Assembly (NCBI RefSeq): GCF_004138485.1
Contig: NZ_ML142848.1
Span: forward strand, 186,001 to 250,000
Length of the DNA: 64,000 nucleotides
Direction: 5' to 3'
DNA from: Peristeroidobacter soli
GTDB lineage: Bacteria > Pseudomonadota > Gammaproteobacteria > Steroidobacterales > Steroidobacteraceae
Positions 18,857 through 28,264 of the stretch are shown one piece after another. The notes below the pieces were generated by a model. The model was not told the origin of the DNA, made no database searches, and saw only the letters and a program-made list of their open reading frames with translations. Within the stretch, counting starts at the first letter, position 1. Every line of letters begins with the position of its first letter. A program made the position numbers and the translations under genes.

Positions 18857-20138
18857 GCTGTCTGCGTCCCAGTAACAAGATGCTGATCAGAGATACCACG
18901 CACATGGCGCAAAGATAAATCGAAATCGGCCCGCTCGACTGATAACGGGCGAACAACGCCGTCGCGATGATCGGTGCAAAGCCGCCGCCGCACACCGAGC
19001 CGATCTGGTATCCCAGCGACGCGCCCGAATAGCGCACGTCCCTGGGGAACAGCTCGGCGAACAGCGCCGCCTGCGGCCCATACATCATGCTGACGAACAC
19101 CAGGGCCACCGTGATCGCCAGCGTGACCGCGACCGGCGACGTGGAATCGATGAGCGGAAAGACCGCGAAGGCCCACAGCCCCGACAGAATCGCTCCGAGC
19201 TGGAAAATCCCCCGCCGGCCAAAGCGATCCGACAAGGCACCGCACAGAATGAGCGCCGGAATCATCGCCACGCTGCCGATCATGACCGCAAAGAGCAGCA
19301 CCTCGCGCGCGATCCCAACGGTGGCGGTACCGTACGCGACCGCATAGGTGATCGCGATATAGAAACAGACGTTGTTGGCGACGAACGCGCCGCCCGCGAG
19401 CAGCACCTCACGGCCATGGCCACGCAACACCTTTAATATGGGTGAGGGTCTCTCGGCCGGCTCGCTCTCCTGCACCGGCTTGGATGTTCCCGCCGGCTCG
19501 GCGACGTTGAAGTGAATGTACACGCCGATGACGATGAGGCCGACGCTGATCAGGAAACCGATCCGCCAGCCCCAGACCAGAAAATCAGCGGGCTCGATCA
19601 GCGCACTCGCGAGCAGAAAGACGGCGTTCGCGAGCACGACGCCCAGAGGCACACCGATCTGCACGAAGCTGCTGTAGAAGCCTTGCTTGTCCGGCGGAGC
19701 GCTTTCGATCGCCAGCAGCGCCGCCCCGCCCCATTGCCCGCCGACCGCAAGCCCTTGCACGAAGCGCAATACGACGAGCAGCAGCGGCGCGAGGCTGCCC
19801 ACCGTCGCATAGCTCGGCAATAGCCCGATCAGTGTCGTCGATGCTCCCATCAATATCATGGCGAGCACCAGCGCCCGCTTGCGTCCGTGCAAGTCGCCGA
19901 AATGCCCGAACAGCATTCCACCGATGGGCCTCGCAATGAAGCCCACCGCGAACGTGCTGAACGCCGCGATCTGCGCGACGAACTGCGGCAGATCCGGCGG
20001 AAAGAACAGTTTCGGAAAGACCAGCGCCGCCGCCGTGCCGTAGATAAAAAAGTCGTACCACTCGACCGCGGCGCCCGCGGACGCCATCGCGACGACTTTG
20101 ACGTTGGGTTTACCTACAGGCGGCGGCAGCTTGGTCAA
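18843..20138 (-). CDS. MFS transporter, MHS (metabolite:H+ symporter) family
   Basis: A 431-residue inner-membrane carrier with 12 predicted helices. The hallmark MHS sequences are EWYDFFIYGTAAALVF in helix 1 and GFIARPIGGMLFGHFGDLHGRKRAL between helices 2 and 3. A TTG at 20138 is preferred as start because GGTGAG lies just upstream and it falls 7 nt after the receptor stop; an upstream GTG at 20165 lacks a ribosome-binding site. MHS members import dicarboxylates, aromatic acids or betaines with protons. It is coupled to the TBDT before it and the M28-like gene after it, and probably imports the product released in the periplasm. Confidence 0.87.
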   Translation of the reverse strand: MTKLPPPVGKPNVKVVAMASAGAAVEWYDFFIYGTAAALVFPKLFFPPDLPQFVAQIAAFSTFAVGFIARPIGGMLFGHFGDLHGRKRALVLAMILMGASTTLIGLLPSYATVGSLAPLLLVVLRFVQGLAVGGQWGGAALLAIESAPPDKQGFYSSFVQIGVPLGVVLANAVFLLASALIEPADFLVWGWRIGFLISVGLIVIGVYIHFNVAEPAGTSKPVQESEPAERPSPILKVLRGHGREVLLAGGAFVANNVCFYIAITYAVAYGTATVGIAREVLLFAVMIGSVAMIPALILCGALSDRFGRRGIFQLGAILSGLWAFAVFPLIDSTSPVAVTLAITVALVFVSMMYGPQAALFAELFPRDVRYSGASLGYQIGSVCGGGFAPIIATALFARYQSSGPISIYLCAMCVVSLISILLLGRRQHGTH

Positions 20139-20145
20139 GGCCCGC

Positions 20146-22500
20146 TCACCAGCTGTACATGACACTGAGGCCGTAAGTACGCGGCTTGTTGAACCGCGCC
20201 GACAGCGGGTAACCCGCCTGAGTGAACTTGAGCACTTGCACTTCCTCGTCGGTGAAGTTGCGCACGAACGCCGCGACTTGCACGTTGTTGAAGTTGAGTC
20301 CGGTACGTGCTCCGAAGATATCGAAGTCGGAGAGCGGAATGAACGGCGTCGCCACCGTCACCGTATCCTGCCCGCCGCCGCGCTGGCCGGAATAGCTCAC
20401 ATTGATGAACGCGTCGACGCTGGCCGTGATCGGTTGCCGATAGTCGACCACCGCGGAGTACGTCCAATCCGGGATCTGCGCGACCCGCGATCCCTGGATG
20501 GGCAGCCCCGACACGCCCGTGGGCACCTCGTCGAATTCCGCCTTCTGATTGGTCGCGCTGAGATTGGTCGACAGCACGCCCTGGCCCAAACGGAAACGCG
20601 CGTCCACCGAAGCTTCGACGCCGCGGGCCTCGATCGTGCCGCCATTGACGGTGAAGAACTGTCCGCCCACGCCACAGGCATTGGTCACGGTGCAGCCGTC
20701 GTTGAGGCTGGTGATCGCATCGGTGGTGCGCGACAGATAGCCGGACAGACGCACGAAAATGTTCGGCATGACGCTGGCCTTCACGCCGGCTTCGTAGCCG
20801 GTCGTGTTCTCGTTGTCGTAAGTGAACACGAAAGGATTCGGCGCGTTCGCATTGAACGTGCCGTTGTTGACGCCGCCCGCGCGATAGCCGGTGCCGACCT
20901 TGGCATAGATCAACGTGCTGTCGAAGCTGGGAACCTTGTAGCTCGCTGTGAACGTGTACGCGGGCTCGTCCGCGTCGAACTTGTAGGTCGTGGGAATCTT
21001 GGTATAGGTCGTGGTGTAGAGCGCCGTGATGCCCTGAGTCGCTTCCTTGGAATCCTTGGTGAAACGCCCCTCGCCGACCAGAGTGAAGTCGCCGATGGCG
21101 TATTGCAGCGATGCGTAGCCCGCATACGACGAAATGCTCTGTTTGGTGCGAGCATCGGTGCCGTAGATCAGCGGGAACGGCGTCGGACAATTGATCGACG
21201 TGGGCAACGGCCGCACGCAGACCGGCTGGCTCGGCGTGCCGCTGCAGAAACTCCCCGTGAGCGTGAACGCGCACGGCGAAGAAACCACCAGCAATTGATA
21301 GTCGTCACGTTGCGAGAGGCCTTCCGCACCGATGATCCACGACAGGCTGCCGTCCGCGGCTTTACCCGTAAGATGCAGATCCTGATAAAGGGTGCGGTCC
21401 CGGACGTTGGTCCGGACTTGACCGTAAGGCCAGATGCCGATCTGGCCCTGCTGGCGCATCTCGATCGCCGTCGCCACGTCGATGGCCGCGGCGTATTGCT
21501 GATTCGAGGTCCAGTCCGTGACCATGGTGGTCGACTCGAGCGTCCAGTGGTCGCTCAGGTCGTAGCTCGCCAGCAGCATGCTGCGCTTGACCTTCTGTTG
21601 CATCCCGTCGTCGCCGGTGTGCGGCAGAACGAATCGGGATTGCTGATAACCCCGCGGGATCTGCGCATTCACACCGCCCGCCGGCACCAGCAGGCTGTTT
21701 ACAAACGTCGGCAGTTCCAGATCCTGCCCATCGACCAGCAAAGTCACATCCAGCGGGCCGGAGCGATAGCGAATCTGGCCGCGCGCCGTGAAGCCGCTGC
21801 TGCTGTCGTAATATTTGTCGTGGTTGGGGTCGTAGTAGAAGCCCCCTGTCTGATCGTAATGTTCCGCGCCGACGCGCACCGCGACTGTATCGCCCAGGGT
21901 TTGATTGATCACGCCCGCGACACGGTTCTGGTCGAGATCGAACGTCCACATGTCGCGGACGTAGCCGCTGTTCTCGAACTTCGGTTTGGCGAGGATGAGG
22001 TTCACCACGCCGAATTCGGAGTTGCGTCCATAGAGTGCGCCCTGCGGACCTTCCAACACTTCGACCCGCTCCAGATCGAAATAATCGAGCGCCTTGAAGT
22101 TACGTCCACCGAGCGTGCTGCTTCCGGCATAGGCACCGTTGACGAACAAGCCCACGCCGGAGTCCGCACCGGTCGCACGCTGAGTGCCCGAGCCGCGAAT
22201 CGAGACTTCGGCCAGGTTCTCACTCGCCACATCGTTGAAACGCACCCCCGGCACGGTGTTGAGCAAGTCGCCGCTGCCCGCGATCGGTCCTTTCGATTCG
22301 AGCTGTTCCGCGGTCACCGCCGAGATCGTGCCCGGCACATCGCGAATACTTTCCTCGCGACGGCGCGCGGTGACGACGATGGCTTCGAGCACCTCGACGT
22401 TACTGTCGACGGACTGCGGCGTGGCGCCCGGCGTCTGAGCGAGAGCCGGCGTCGCGACGACGACAGCCAGGATTGCGGGCGTGACCAAAGCATTGAGCAT
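20146..22500 (-). CDS. TonB-dependent outer-membrane receptor
   Basis: A 784-residue TonB-dependent receptor with no STN domain. The start at 22500 gives a signal peptide ending ATPALAQ. A TonB box-like EAIVVTARRREE is followed by the plug (DVPGTISAVTAEQL, EVLEGPQGALYGRNSEFGVVN) and a barrel ending YGLSVMYSW with a terminal aromatic residue. A GGGGG stretch precedes the ATG. It heads the leftward arm of the GntR locus and its leader holds two GntR-type palindromes, so transcription is probably repressed by the neighbouring regulator. The linked acyl-CoA synthetase and hydrolase suggest an organic ester or acid as ligand. Confidence 0.95.
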   Translation of the reverse strand: MLNALVTPAILAVVVATPALAQTPGATPQSVDSNVEVLEAIVVTARRREESIRDVPGTISAVTAEQLESKGPIAGSGDLLNTVPGVRFNDVASENLAEVSIRGSGTQRATGADSGVGLFVNGAYAGSSTLGGRNFKALDYFDLERVEVLEGPQGALYGRNSEFGVVNLILAKPKFENSGYVRDMWTFDLDQNRVAGVINQTLGDTVAVRVGAEHYDQTGGFYYDPNHDKYYDSSSGFTARGQIRYRSGPLDVTLLVDGQDLELPTFVNSLLVPAGGVNAQIPRGYQQSRFVLPHTGDDGMQQKVKRSMLLASYDLSDHWTLESTTMVTDWTSNQQYAAAIDVATAIEMRQQGQIGIWPYGQVRTNVRDRTLYQDLHLTGKAADGSLSWIIGAEGLSQRDDYQLLVVSSPCAFTLTGSFCSGTPSQPVCVRPLPTSINCPTPFPLIYGTDARTKQSISSYAGYASLQYAIGDFTLVGEGRFTKDSKEATQGITALYTTTYTKIPTTYKFDADEPAYTFTASYKVPSFDSTLIYAKVGTGYRAGGVNNGTFNANAPNPFVFTYDNENTTGYEAGVKASVMPNIFVRLSGYLSRTTDAITSLNDGCTVTNACGVGGQFFTVNGGTIEARGVEASVDARFRLGQGVLSTNLSATNQKAEFDEVPTGVSGLPIQGSRVAQIPDWTYSAVVDYRQPITASVDAFINVSYSGQRGGGQDTVTVATPFIPLSDFDIFGARTGLNFNNVQVAAFVRNFTDEEVQVLKFTQAGYPLSARFNKPRTYGLSVMYSW

Positions 22501-22557
22501 GCATCCCCCTAACGGCGTTTGTTCTTGCTGTGCCGATTGAGCGTCAATTTCGATGAA

Positions 22558-22570
22558 ATTGTTCAACAAT
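22558..22570. promoter_or_regulatory. Candidate GntR operator 1
   Basis: ATTGTTCAACAAT is a perfect palindrome around a central base and fits the FCD/FadR-type GntR half-site pattern TNGT-N3-ACNA. It lies 58 nt before the TBDT start codon. Confidence 0.6.
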
Positions 22571-22610
22571 CCTAATTACAATGCCGCGACGCGAACGACA
22601 ATGTCAACCA

Positions 22611-22625
22611 GATTGTACGACAATC
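22611..22625. promoter_or_regulatory. Candidate GntR operator 2
   Basis: GATTGTACGACAATC has perfect 6-bp arms around ACG and the same TTGT-N3-ACAA core as the site at 22558. It is centred 54 bp from that site, and further half-sites (ACAAT at 22598-22602, ATTGT at 22629-22633) flank it. It lies between the divergent TBDT and GntR genes. Confidence 0.6.
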
Positions 22626-22705
22626 AAGATTGTGACTATCATGTCACCCGTTGCGGCGGCCGGCCCCGGCTCGGGCACAACCGCGCTTGAGTGAGAGGTA
22701 ACCTT

Positions 22706-23422
22706 TTGAGCGACAAGAAAGAATCTGCAGCTCAGGACGACGGCGCGGCGCCCGCGGCGATGACTGCGGACGATGTCGCCCATGCCCTGCGACAGAAGAT
22801 CCAGAAAAGTGAGCTTGCGCCCGGCGAATGGCTGCGCGAGGTGAGGTTGTGCAGCGAATTCGGCGTCGGACGCTCAACGGTTCGCCGCGCGCTCCGAGAG
22901 TTGGCCGATGACGGTTTGATCGAGCTCGAAGAAAACCGGGGCGCGCGTGTTCTCGCGACCACGGCCGAAGAAGTGTTCGATCTTTATGAAACTCGCGCGG
23001 CGCTCTACGGCCTGGCGGCTCGTTTCGCCTGCCTGCGCGCTTCGGACGCGGCGATTCGACACATGCTCGTCGACATCGATCGTTTGCTGAGCGACGCCGC
23101 GAGCGGCGCGCCGGCCGAACAGATCATCGAGGTCAGCGAGGCCATCTTCAGCGAGATGGCTGAATCGGCGAGTCGCGACGCGCAGAGGATGATCGAATCG
23201 GTTCGCCGCAAGACGCGTTTCCATTTCTCGTATGTCGCGCTCGCATTGACCGCGAACGGCCCGGGGCCCTATGAGCATTGGCGTCGCGTGCGTGCTGCGC
23301 TCATCGCTCGCGATGCGAACGAGGCGGCGCAGGCCGCGCGAGACATTCTCTATTTCATGCAAGGCGAAGTCGCTCGAATCATGCTGGCGCACGGGCGTCG
23401 CGCAGCGAACAACCGAGGCTGA
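22706..23422 (+). CDS. GntR family regulator, FCD type
   Basis: A 238-residue regulator. A TTG at 22706 is preferred as start because GAGAGG lies 7 nt upstream; a GTG at 22691 is the alternative. The N-terminal winged helix spans about residues 18-80 (AHALRQKIQKSELAPGEWLRE, FGVGRSTVRRALRELADDGLIEL). The C-terminal helical FCD-like domain has lost part of the usual metal site: the normal F-H reads F-S (EAIFSEMAESASRD), while EHWRRVRAAL keeps its His. It probably controls both divergent arms through the two palindromes upstream. The serine hydrolase starts 2 nt after its stop, so regulator and enzyme are co-transcribed. Confidence 0.9.
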   Translation: MSDKKESAAQDDGAAPAAMTADDVAHALRQKIQKSELAPGEWLREVRLCSEFGVGRSTVRRALRELADDGLIELEENRGARVLATTAEEVFDLYETRAALYGLAARFACLRASDAAIRHMLVDIDRLLSDAASGAPAEQIIEVSEAIFSEMAESASRDAQRMIESVRRKTRFHFSYVALALTANGPGPYEHWRRVRAALIARDANEAAQAARDILYFMQGEVARIMLAHGRRAANNRG

Positions 23423-23424
23423 CA

Positions 23425-24468
23425 ATGGCTGTCCGATCGCACCTCAAGGCTCTGCTGCTGGCAACCGCAATTGCCAGCGCGATCGTGTCAGTAGCGCCGG
23501 CGTCGCCTGTAACGACGGCGTCGAGCGAGCCGTCGCAGGCGATGACCAACCTGCTCGACTATCTGCGTAATCGCAACACCACCGGCTTCCTGGTCATTCA
23601 GGACGGCAAGGTGCTGATCGAGAAGAACTGGCCCGCGCCCGCGGACAACCGGCAATTCTCGATGTTCGTTTACGGGAAGAACCCACGAGGCGCGCTGCTC
23701 GAGGACGTGGCTTCTCAGCAGAAGAGTTTCGTCTCGGTGCTGGTCGCCATCGCCATCGACAAAGGGTTGATCGATATCGAGAAGCCCGTCTCCTCCTACC
23801 TCGGAGCGGGCTGGTCCAAGGCGACGCCGGAGCAGGAAACAAAGATCCGCGTCATCGACGTGCTGACGATGAGCTCGGGCCTCAACGACAAGTTCGGCTA
23901 CGAAGCGCCGGTGGGCACGGTCTTCTACTACAACACTCCCGTGTATGCAGTGACGAAACGTATCGTCGCGGCCGCTGCGAATCAGTCGCTCGACACCCTC
24001 ACGCGCGAGTGGCTCACCGCTCCAGCCGGAATGAATGAAACCGCCTGGCGCCAACGCCCCGCCGCGCTCGCCTCAGTCGGCAACGACACAGGTCTGGTCA
24101 CCACGCCGCGCGACACCGCGCTGTTCGGACTCATGATTCTCAACGGCGGCGTTGCAAATGACGGCAAGCGCATCGTTTCCGAAGCCAATCTCGAGGCGAT
24201 GTTCACGCCTTCGACCACCAACCCCGCGTACGGTCGCTTGTGGTGGTTGAACGGCGGCGCTTACTCAGTGCGCGCGCTGATCGGACGCAAGGATGGCCCG
24301 CTGATCCCCGCCGCTCCCACCGACACGATCGCCGCGTTCGGATTGTTCGATCGTCGTCTCTATGTCGTCCCCAGTCGCAAACTGGTCGTGGTGCGCACCG
24401 GCGCGGACGCCGGCGACAAAGAGTTCGACCAGCAACTCTGGCTGCGCCTGATGAAGGTCGTCGGCTGA
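23425..24468 (+). CDS. Exported serine hydrolase (beta-lactamase family)
   Basis: A 347-residue class C beta-lactamase-fold hydrolase. The first 27 or so residues form a signal peptide (LLLATAIASAIVSVAPAS). The catalytic SxxK is SQQK in DVASQQKSFVS, the Tyr motif is YYN in VFYYNTPVY, and the C-terminal strand carries VVVRTG. The start 2 nt after the GntR stop is the first ATG of the frame outside the regulator. In this family the proteins are usually periplasmic esterases, amidases or D-peptidases. With the TBDT, MHS carrier and acyl-CoA synthetase of the locus, an esterase releasing an acid for import and activation is the simplest reading. Confidence 0.88.
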   Translation: MAVRSHLKALLLATAIASAIVSVAPASPVTTASSEPSQAMTNLLDYLRNRNTTGFLVIQDGKVLIEKNWPAPADNRQFSMFVYGKNPRGALLEDVASQQKSFVSVLVAIAIDKGLIDIEKPVSSYLGAGWSKATPEQETKIRVIDVLTMSSGLNDKFGYEAPVGTVFYYNTPVYAVTKRIVAAAANQSLDTLTREWLTAPAGMNETAWRQRPAALASVGNDTGLVTTPRDTALFGLMILNGGVANDGKRIVSEANLEAMFTPSTTNPAYGRLWWLNGGAYSVRALIGRKDGPLIPAAPTDTIAAFGLFDRRLYVVPSRKLVVVRTGADAGDKEFDQQLWLRLMKVVG

Positions 24469-24493
24469 CACGACTGCACAACTGGGGGACCTC

Positions 24494-24610
24494 ATGGAGA
24501 TCGCGCACCGCGTAGCGGCGCTCGGCCTGGCGGCCTTGAGCGCGATGGTCGACTGGAACGTCGGCGTGACCGCACCGGTCCTGCCGCCCGCGCAGGAGAC
24601 GTGCCGGTGA
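24494..24610 (+). CDS. Small hydrophobic ORF (38 aa) coupled to acyl-CoA synthetase
   Basis: A 38-codon ORF with a strong GGGGGAC site before its ATG. The peptide has a hydrophobic stretch (VAALGLAALSAMV) and a charged, Pro-rich tail. Its stop overlaps the likely GTG start of the acyl-CoA synthetase as GTGA (24607-24610). That is the same arrangement as between MaoC and its transporter. It may be a coupling leader or a tiny membrane peptide; it could also be a chance frame. No homologue is recognised. Confidence 0.45.
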   Translation: MEIAHRVAALGLAALSAMVDWNVGVTAPVLPPAQETCR

Positions 24611-26196
24611 CGATTGACGGAAGCATTCAGGCATTTCCGCTGACGCTGCACCGGATTCTCGATCACGCGGCGAAGTGGCATCCCGAGGTGGAGGTCGTCA
24701 CCGCCAGCGAGAGCGGCGCCAACCGTCGCGTCGGTTATGCATCACTTCGTCAACGCGCGCGCAAGATCTCTCGGGTGTTGAGTGACTTCGGCGTCGTCGT
24801 GGGCTCGCGCGTCGCGACGCTGGCGTGGAACAGCCAGGCGCATGTCGAAGCATGGTATGCAGTGATGGGCATGGGCGCCGTGTGTCACACGCTCAACCCG
24901 CGCCTCACCTCGACGCAACTCGCCTGGATGCTCGGGCAGTCGGGTGCAAAGATTCTGATCGTGAGCGCCGATCTGCTGCCCCTGGCGATCGAGGTCGCCG
25001 CGGACGCGTCGCATCTCGAACGCATCCTGGTGATCGATGCCGACGCGACCGGCCAAGGGCCCGCTAACGTTGAACTGCTGACGCTCGAGTCGTTGATCGA
25101 ACGCACGACCGGTGACTTCGAATGGGGCGGTTTCGATGAGTGCGCGCCGAGCGGCCTCTGTTTTACTTCGGGTTCGACCGGCGCCCCCAAGGGGGTCACC
25201 TACACTCACCGCTCCAGCTTTCTGCACACGTTGCGCCTGTTACAAGCCGATGTGCTCGGACTGAAGAGCGTCGACACCGTGCTGCCCGTCGTACCGATGT
25301 TTCATGCGAATGCCTGGGGGCTGCCGTTCGCGGTGCCTGCCACAGGCGGCAAGCTCGTGCTGCCCGGCCGTCACGCCGACGGCGCCAGTCTCGCGCGACT
25401 GATCGCGGCAGAGAAAGTAACGATCGCGGTCGGCGTGCCCACGGTCTGGCTCGGGTTGTGCGAGCACCTGGAAACCACTGGCGCGAAGTTGCCATCGCTC
25501 CAGCGCATCGTCGTCGGTGGCGCGCCCATGCCGCCCGCATTGATGGAACGAATCGAGAAACAACTCGGCGTTCCAGTGCAAACGAGCTGGGGCATGACTG
25601 AGCTCTCCCCGGTCGGCACGTTCGGTGTGATGAGCGACTCAGTACGCCAAGCCGCGGTGTCCGGTCGCCCCGCGCTCGGCGTCGACCTGATGCTCGCCGA
25701 TCCGAACGGCGAGCCGCTCGAGCAACAGCGCGAACAGGAAGGCCGCCTGCACGTTCGAGGAGCTGCAGTCATCGAACGCTATTTCGGCCAGCAAGGCCCG
25801 GCGATCGGCGCGGACGGCTGGTTCGATACTGGCGACCTGGCCCGCATCGACGCTCGAGGTAATTTGATGATCACCGGACGCGCCAAGGACTTGATCAAAT
25901 CCGGCGGCGAATGGATCAATCCCGCGGAGATCGAGGCCGTCGTCTGCGCACTGCCCGAAGTTTCGCTCGCCGCCGTGATCGGCCGGAACGATCATAAATG
26001 GGGCGAGCGGCCGATCCTGCTGGTGGAGATGCGCGAGGACCACGACATCTCCGATCAGGATCTGCTCGCTTCGCTACGCGGCCGGGTCGCGTCCTGGTGG
26101 ATTCCCGACGCCGTCGTGCGCGTGCCAAATATGCCGCTCGCCGCCACGGGCAAGATCGACAAGATCCGTCTGCGCGCGACGTTCGGCGGCGGCTAG
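24607..26196 (+). CDS. Acyl-CoA synthetase (AMP-forming), long-chain type
   Basis: A 529-residue ANL-family ligase. The GTG at 24607 is preferred as start (GGAGAC about 7 nt upstream, GTGA overlap with the small ORF); a GTG at 24601 is possible. Motifs: FTSGSTGAPKGVTYTH (nucleotide loop), SWGMTELSP (A5), WFDTGDLARID and ITGRAKDLIKSGGEWINP (hinge and A8), and ATGKIDKIRLR with the catalytic Lys. The sequence style is that of medium/long-chain fatty acyl-CoA synthetases such as AlkK/FadD3-like enzymes. It ends the rightward arm of the GntR locus and converges with the S9 peptidase gene with a 4-nt overlap of stop codons. Confidence 0.93.
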   Translation: MTIDGSIQAFPLTLHRILDHAAKWHPEVEVVTASESGANRRVGYASLRQRARKISRVLSDFGVVVGSRVATLAWNSQAHVEAWYAVMGMGAVCHTLNPRLTSTQLAWMLGQSGAKILIVSADLLPLAIEVAADASHLERILVIDADATGQGPANVELLTLESLIERTTGDFEWGGFDECAPSGLCFTSGSTGAPKGVTYTHRSSFLHTLRLLQADVLGLKSVDTVLPVVPMFHANAWGLPFAVPATGGKLVLPGRHADGASLARLIAAEKVTIAVGVPTVWLGLCEHLETTGAKLPSLQRIVVGGAPMPPALMERIEKQLGVPVQTSWGMTELSPVGTFGVMSDSVRQAAVSGRPALGVDLMLADPNGEPLEQQREQEGRLHVRGAAVIERYFGQQGPAIGADGWFDTGDLARIDARGNLMITGRAKDLIKSGGEWINPAEIEAVVCALPEVSLAAVIGRNDHKWGERPILLVEMREDHDISDQDLLASLRGRVASWWIPDAVVRVPNMPLAATGKIDKIRLRATFGGG

Positions 26197-28262
26197 TCGC
26201 TCATCGGCGCTCGCAACGCCCGCCAGCGCAGGTATTGCTCGCGCTTGTCCGGATCCGGATCTTCGCGGCCCGACAACCAGAAGCCAAACCAATCGACGTT
26301 GCGCTGATAGACCCGCAACCGGTGCACCGGCTGCGTCTTCAGATGCCGCTCCTGCGGATAGACAATGAGCTCGACCGGCTTGCCCGCCTCCTTCAAGGTC
26401 AGGAACAGCGGCACGGCGAGCGAATATTCGAAGTCCGATGCCTGGATCAGCAACGGCGCCTCGATGCGTGACGCATTCAACATCGGCGAGAGCTCCCGCC
26501 ATGCCGCCTGCGCGTCACCGAACGGGTCGCCGATTCTCAGCGAGTCCTTGTCGCGATACTGCGGTCCGCCATAGTAATGAATGACTGGATCGTTGCCGGC
26601 ACCGCTGACCGCCGCCGCGGCAAAATGAATCTTGGTCGAATGAGAAATGGCATATGTCCCCTTGTCCGCGCCATCGCTCAAGCCCGAGATGCCGACGCGC
26701 TTGGGATCGATCCAGCCACGTTCGGTGAGTTGCTCGACAGCAGCTTCCAACGCCGTGAGCACGCTTTTATGATCCCGCCCGTCATGATGAAGCAGTCGCA
26801 TCGCTTCCGGGTGATCCAGCTGCGCATAGGCGAGGCGGTTCTCGGGCCGATCGACGCTCAGCACACACAGCCCACGCTCGGCGAGCAGATGGATGGGATA
26901 TTCATTGCCCACCGCACCTCGCAAGAAGCCTCGCGACAGGTACAACGTAATCACCAGCGGACACGCCGGCGATGCCTTGCCGCCGGGCGGCTCGACGAAG
27001 TGCCCGAACGCCGGCGTGCCGTTGGCATCCTTGAACTCGATGCGAGTCACGCGCCCAAAACGAACCTCCCGCATCCTTGGGTTCAAATCCACCCACCGAC
27101 TCAACTTGCCGGTCCGCAGATCGAGTCGCGCGATCTCAGGTGCAAGTGTCGGCGCCTCATGGATGCAGAACGCCAGGTCGTTACGCATCGCGCAGCCAGA
27201 TGGCGCCAAAGCGCGCGCGCCCACCAGCAAGTCATCGCTCACCAGAATGCGTCGCACTTTCCCCTTCGTGGGCGACCATGCGTAAAAGGCGGTGGCATCG
27301 ACGGTGTCACGTTCGCGGCGCTGGAAATACAACTCCTGTCCGTCACGGCTCCAGCTCAGGCCAGCCATGCGCCCGGTGCAGAGTGCATCTTCGCAGGCCG
27401 TAACAACTCGATCACGCGGGTTCAACAAGGCAAGCTGCGAAGGATGGCGCTGGTCTGGAAAGCGAATGCCCGGCGCGGGGCGACTGAAGGCCACCATCGA
27501 ATTCGTCGGATGCGGCGTGTGATAGTACGTCGCCTCTTCGAGCCCCCCGACGCGCGATCCGAGCGCATCCCACTCGGCTTGGGTGGCAACTCGCTCGGCA
27601 CCGGACTTCAAGTCGTAGACGCGATAGCCGTTGCCTTCGAGCGGGGCCACGCGTTCCACTGTCCCATCGATTTCGGTGAGGCCCGCTCCGTAATAGGACT
27701 GCAGCGACTCCGACATGATGTAACCCGATTTGCCCGCCTCGCTCGAATACCGGGCCTGCGCATCGCGCGCAGGACCACGTTCATAAATCACGCTGTGCGA
27801 ATCGCGATCCCAGCGGAAGTCGAGCACGTCGCCCTCGCTGTGCGTGAGCTGCCGTTGCAGGCCATCCTCGAGACGGCTCATCCAGAGCTGGGTCTGCCCG
27901 GCCACGGTCATCAAGTATGCGATGGCGGTGGAATCATTCGTCCACTGCGGCTCGCGCAGTGCCGGGAATCCAGTGGCATGCCGCCCCGGCATCGCATAGG
28001 AAATCTGCCCCGCCGAGCCGAGCGCTCTCACGTCGCTCGAATCGGTCGTCGACACCGCAAACCAGGATGAGCGATAGTCATTGGTCGCAAGCTCCGCCTG
28101 TGTGACTTGATACGCGAGCCAGCGACCGTCCGGCGAGATCGTCGGCGCCGATGGCTCGCTCAACGTGAGCAGATCCATCGCCGTGATGGCCCGGGTACCG
28201 GCGACGGCATGAATCGACAACAGCGTGGCGCACAGGCCCGCAAGCAACATACCGGTGCGCAT
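26193..28262 (-). CDS. Exported S9 family peptidase (prolyl oligopeptidase/DPP-like)
   Basis: A 689-residue S9-type serine peptidase. A signal peptide (about residues 1-22) ends AVAG. The N-terminal two thirds is a TolB/DPP-like propeller (APTISPDGRWLAYQV, WSRDGQELYF). The C-terminal alpha/beta-hydrolase domain has the nucleophile in GISGLSDGADKG, a candidate Asp in LIQASDFEYS and His in YPQERHLKT. The start at 28262 is preferred; a GTG two codons upstream is possible, overlapping the receptor stop. It is directly coupled to the STN-type TBDT, so it probably cleaves a peptide-like ligand in the periplasm after uptake. The triad Asp/His assignments are by position. Confidence 0.87.
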   Translation of the reverse strand: MRTGMLLAGLCATLLSIHAVAGTRAITAMDLLTLSEPSAPTISPDGRWLAYQVTQAELATNDYRSSWFAVSTTDSSDVRALGSAGQISYAMPGRHATGFPALREPQWTNDSTAIAYLMTVAGQTQLWMSRLEDGLQRQLTHSEGDVLDFRWDRDSHSVIYERGPARDAQARYSSEAGKSGYIMSESLQSYYGAGLTEIDGTVERVAPLEGNGYRVYDLKSGAERVATQAEWDALGSRVGGLEEATYYHTPHPTNSMVAFSRPAPGIRFPDQRHPSQLALLNPRDRVVTACEDALCTGRMAGLSWSRDGQELYFQRRERDTVDATAFYAWSPTKGKVRRILVSDDLLVGARALAPSGCAMRNDLAFCIHEAPTLAPEIARLDLRTGKLSRWVDLNPRMREVRFGRVTRIEFKDANGTPAFGHFVEPPGGKASPACPLVITLYLSRGFLRGAVGNEYPIHLLAERGLCVLSVDRPENRLAYAQLDHPEAMRLLHHDGRDHKSVLTALEAAVEQLTERGWIDPKRVGISGLSDGADKGTYAISHSTKIHFAAAAVSGAGNDPVIHYYGGPQYRDKDSLRIGDPFGDAQAAWRELSPMLNASRIEAPLLIQASDFEYSLAVPLFLTLKEAGKPVELIVYPQERHLKTQPVHRLRVYQRNVDWFGFWLSGREDPDPDKREQYLRWRALRAPMSD

Positions 28263-28264
28263 GA

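Noticed and set aside
20098-22512. An 804-codon open frame on the plus strand
   Set aside because: Antisense to the TBDT at 20146-22500; Arg/His-rich composition and no recognisable domain mark it as a GC artefact.
26577-28070. A 497-codon open frame on the plus strand
   Set aside because: Antisense to the S9 peptidase gene; no start signal or domain.
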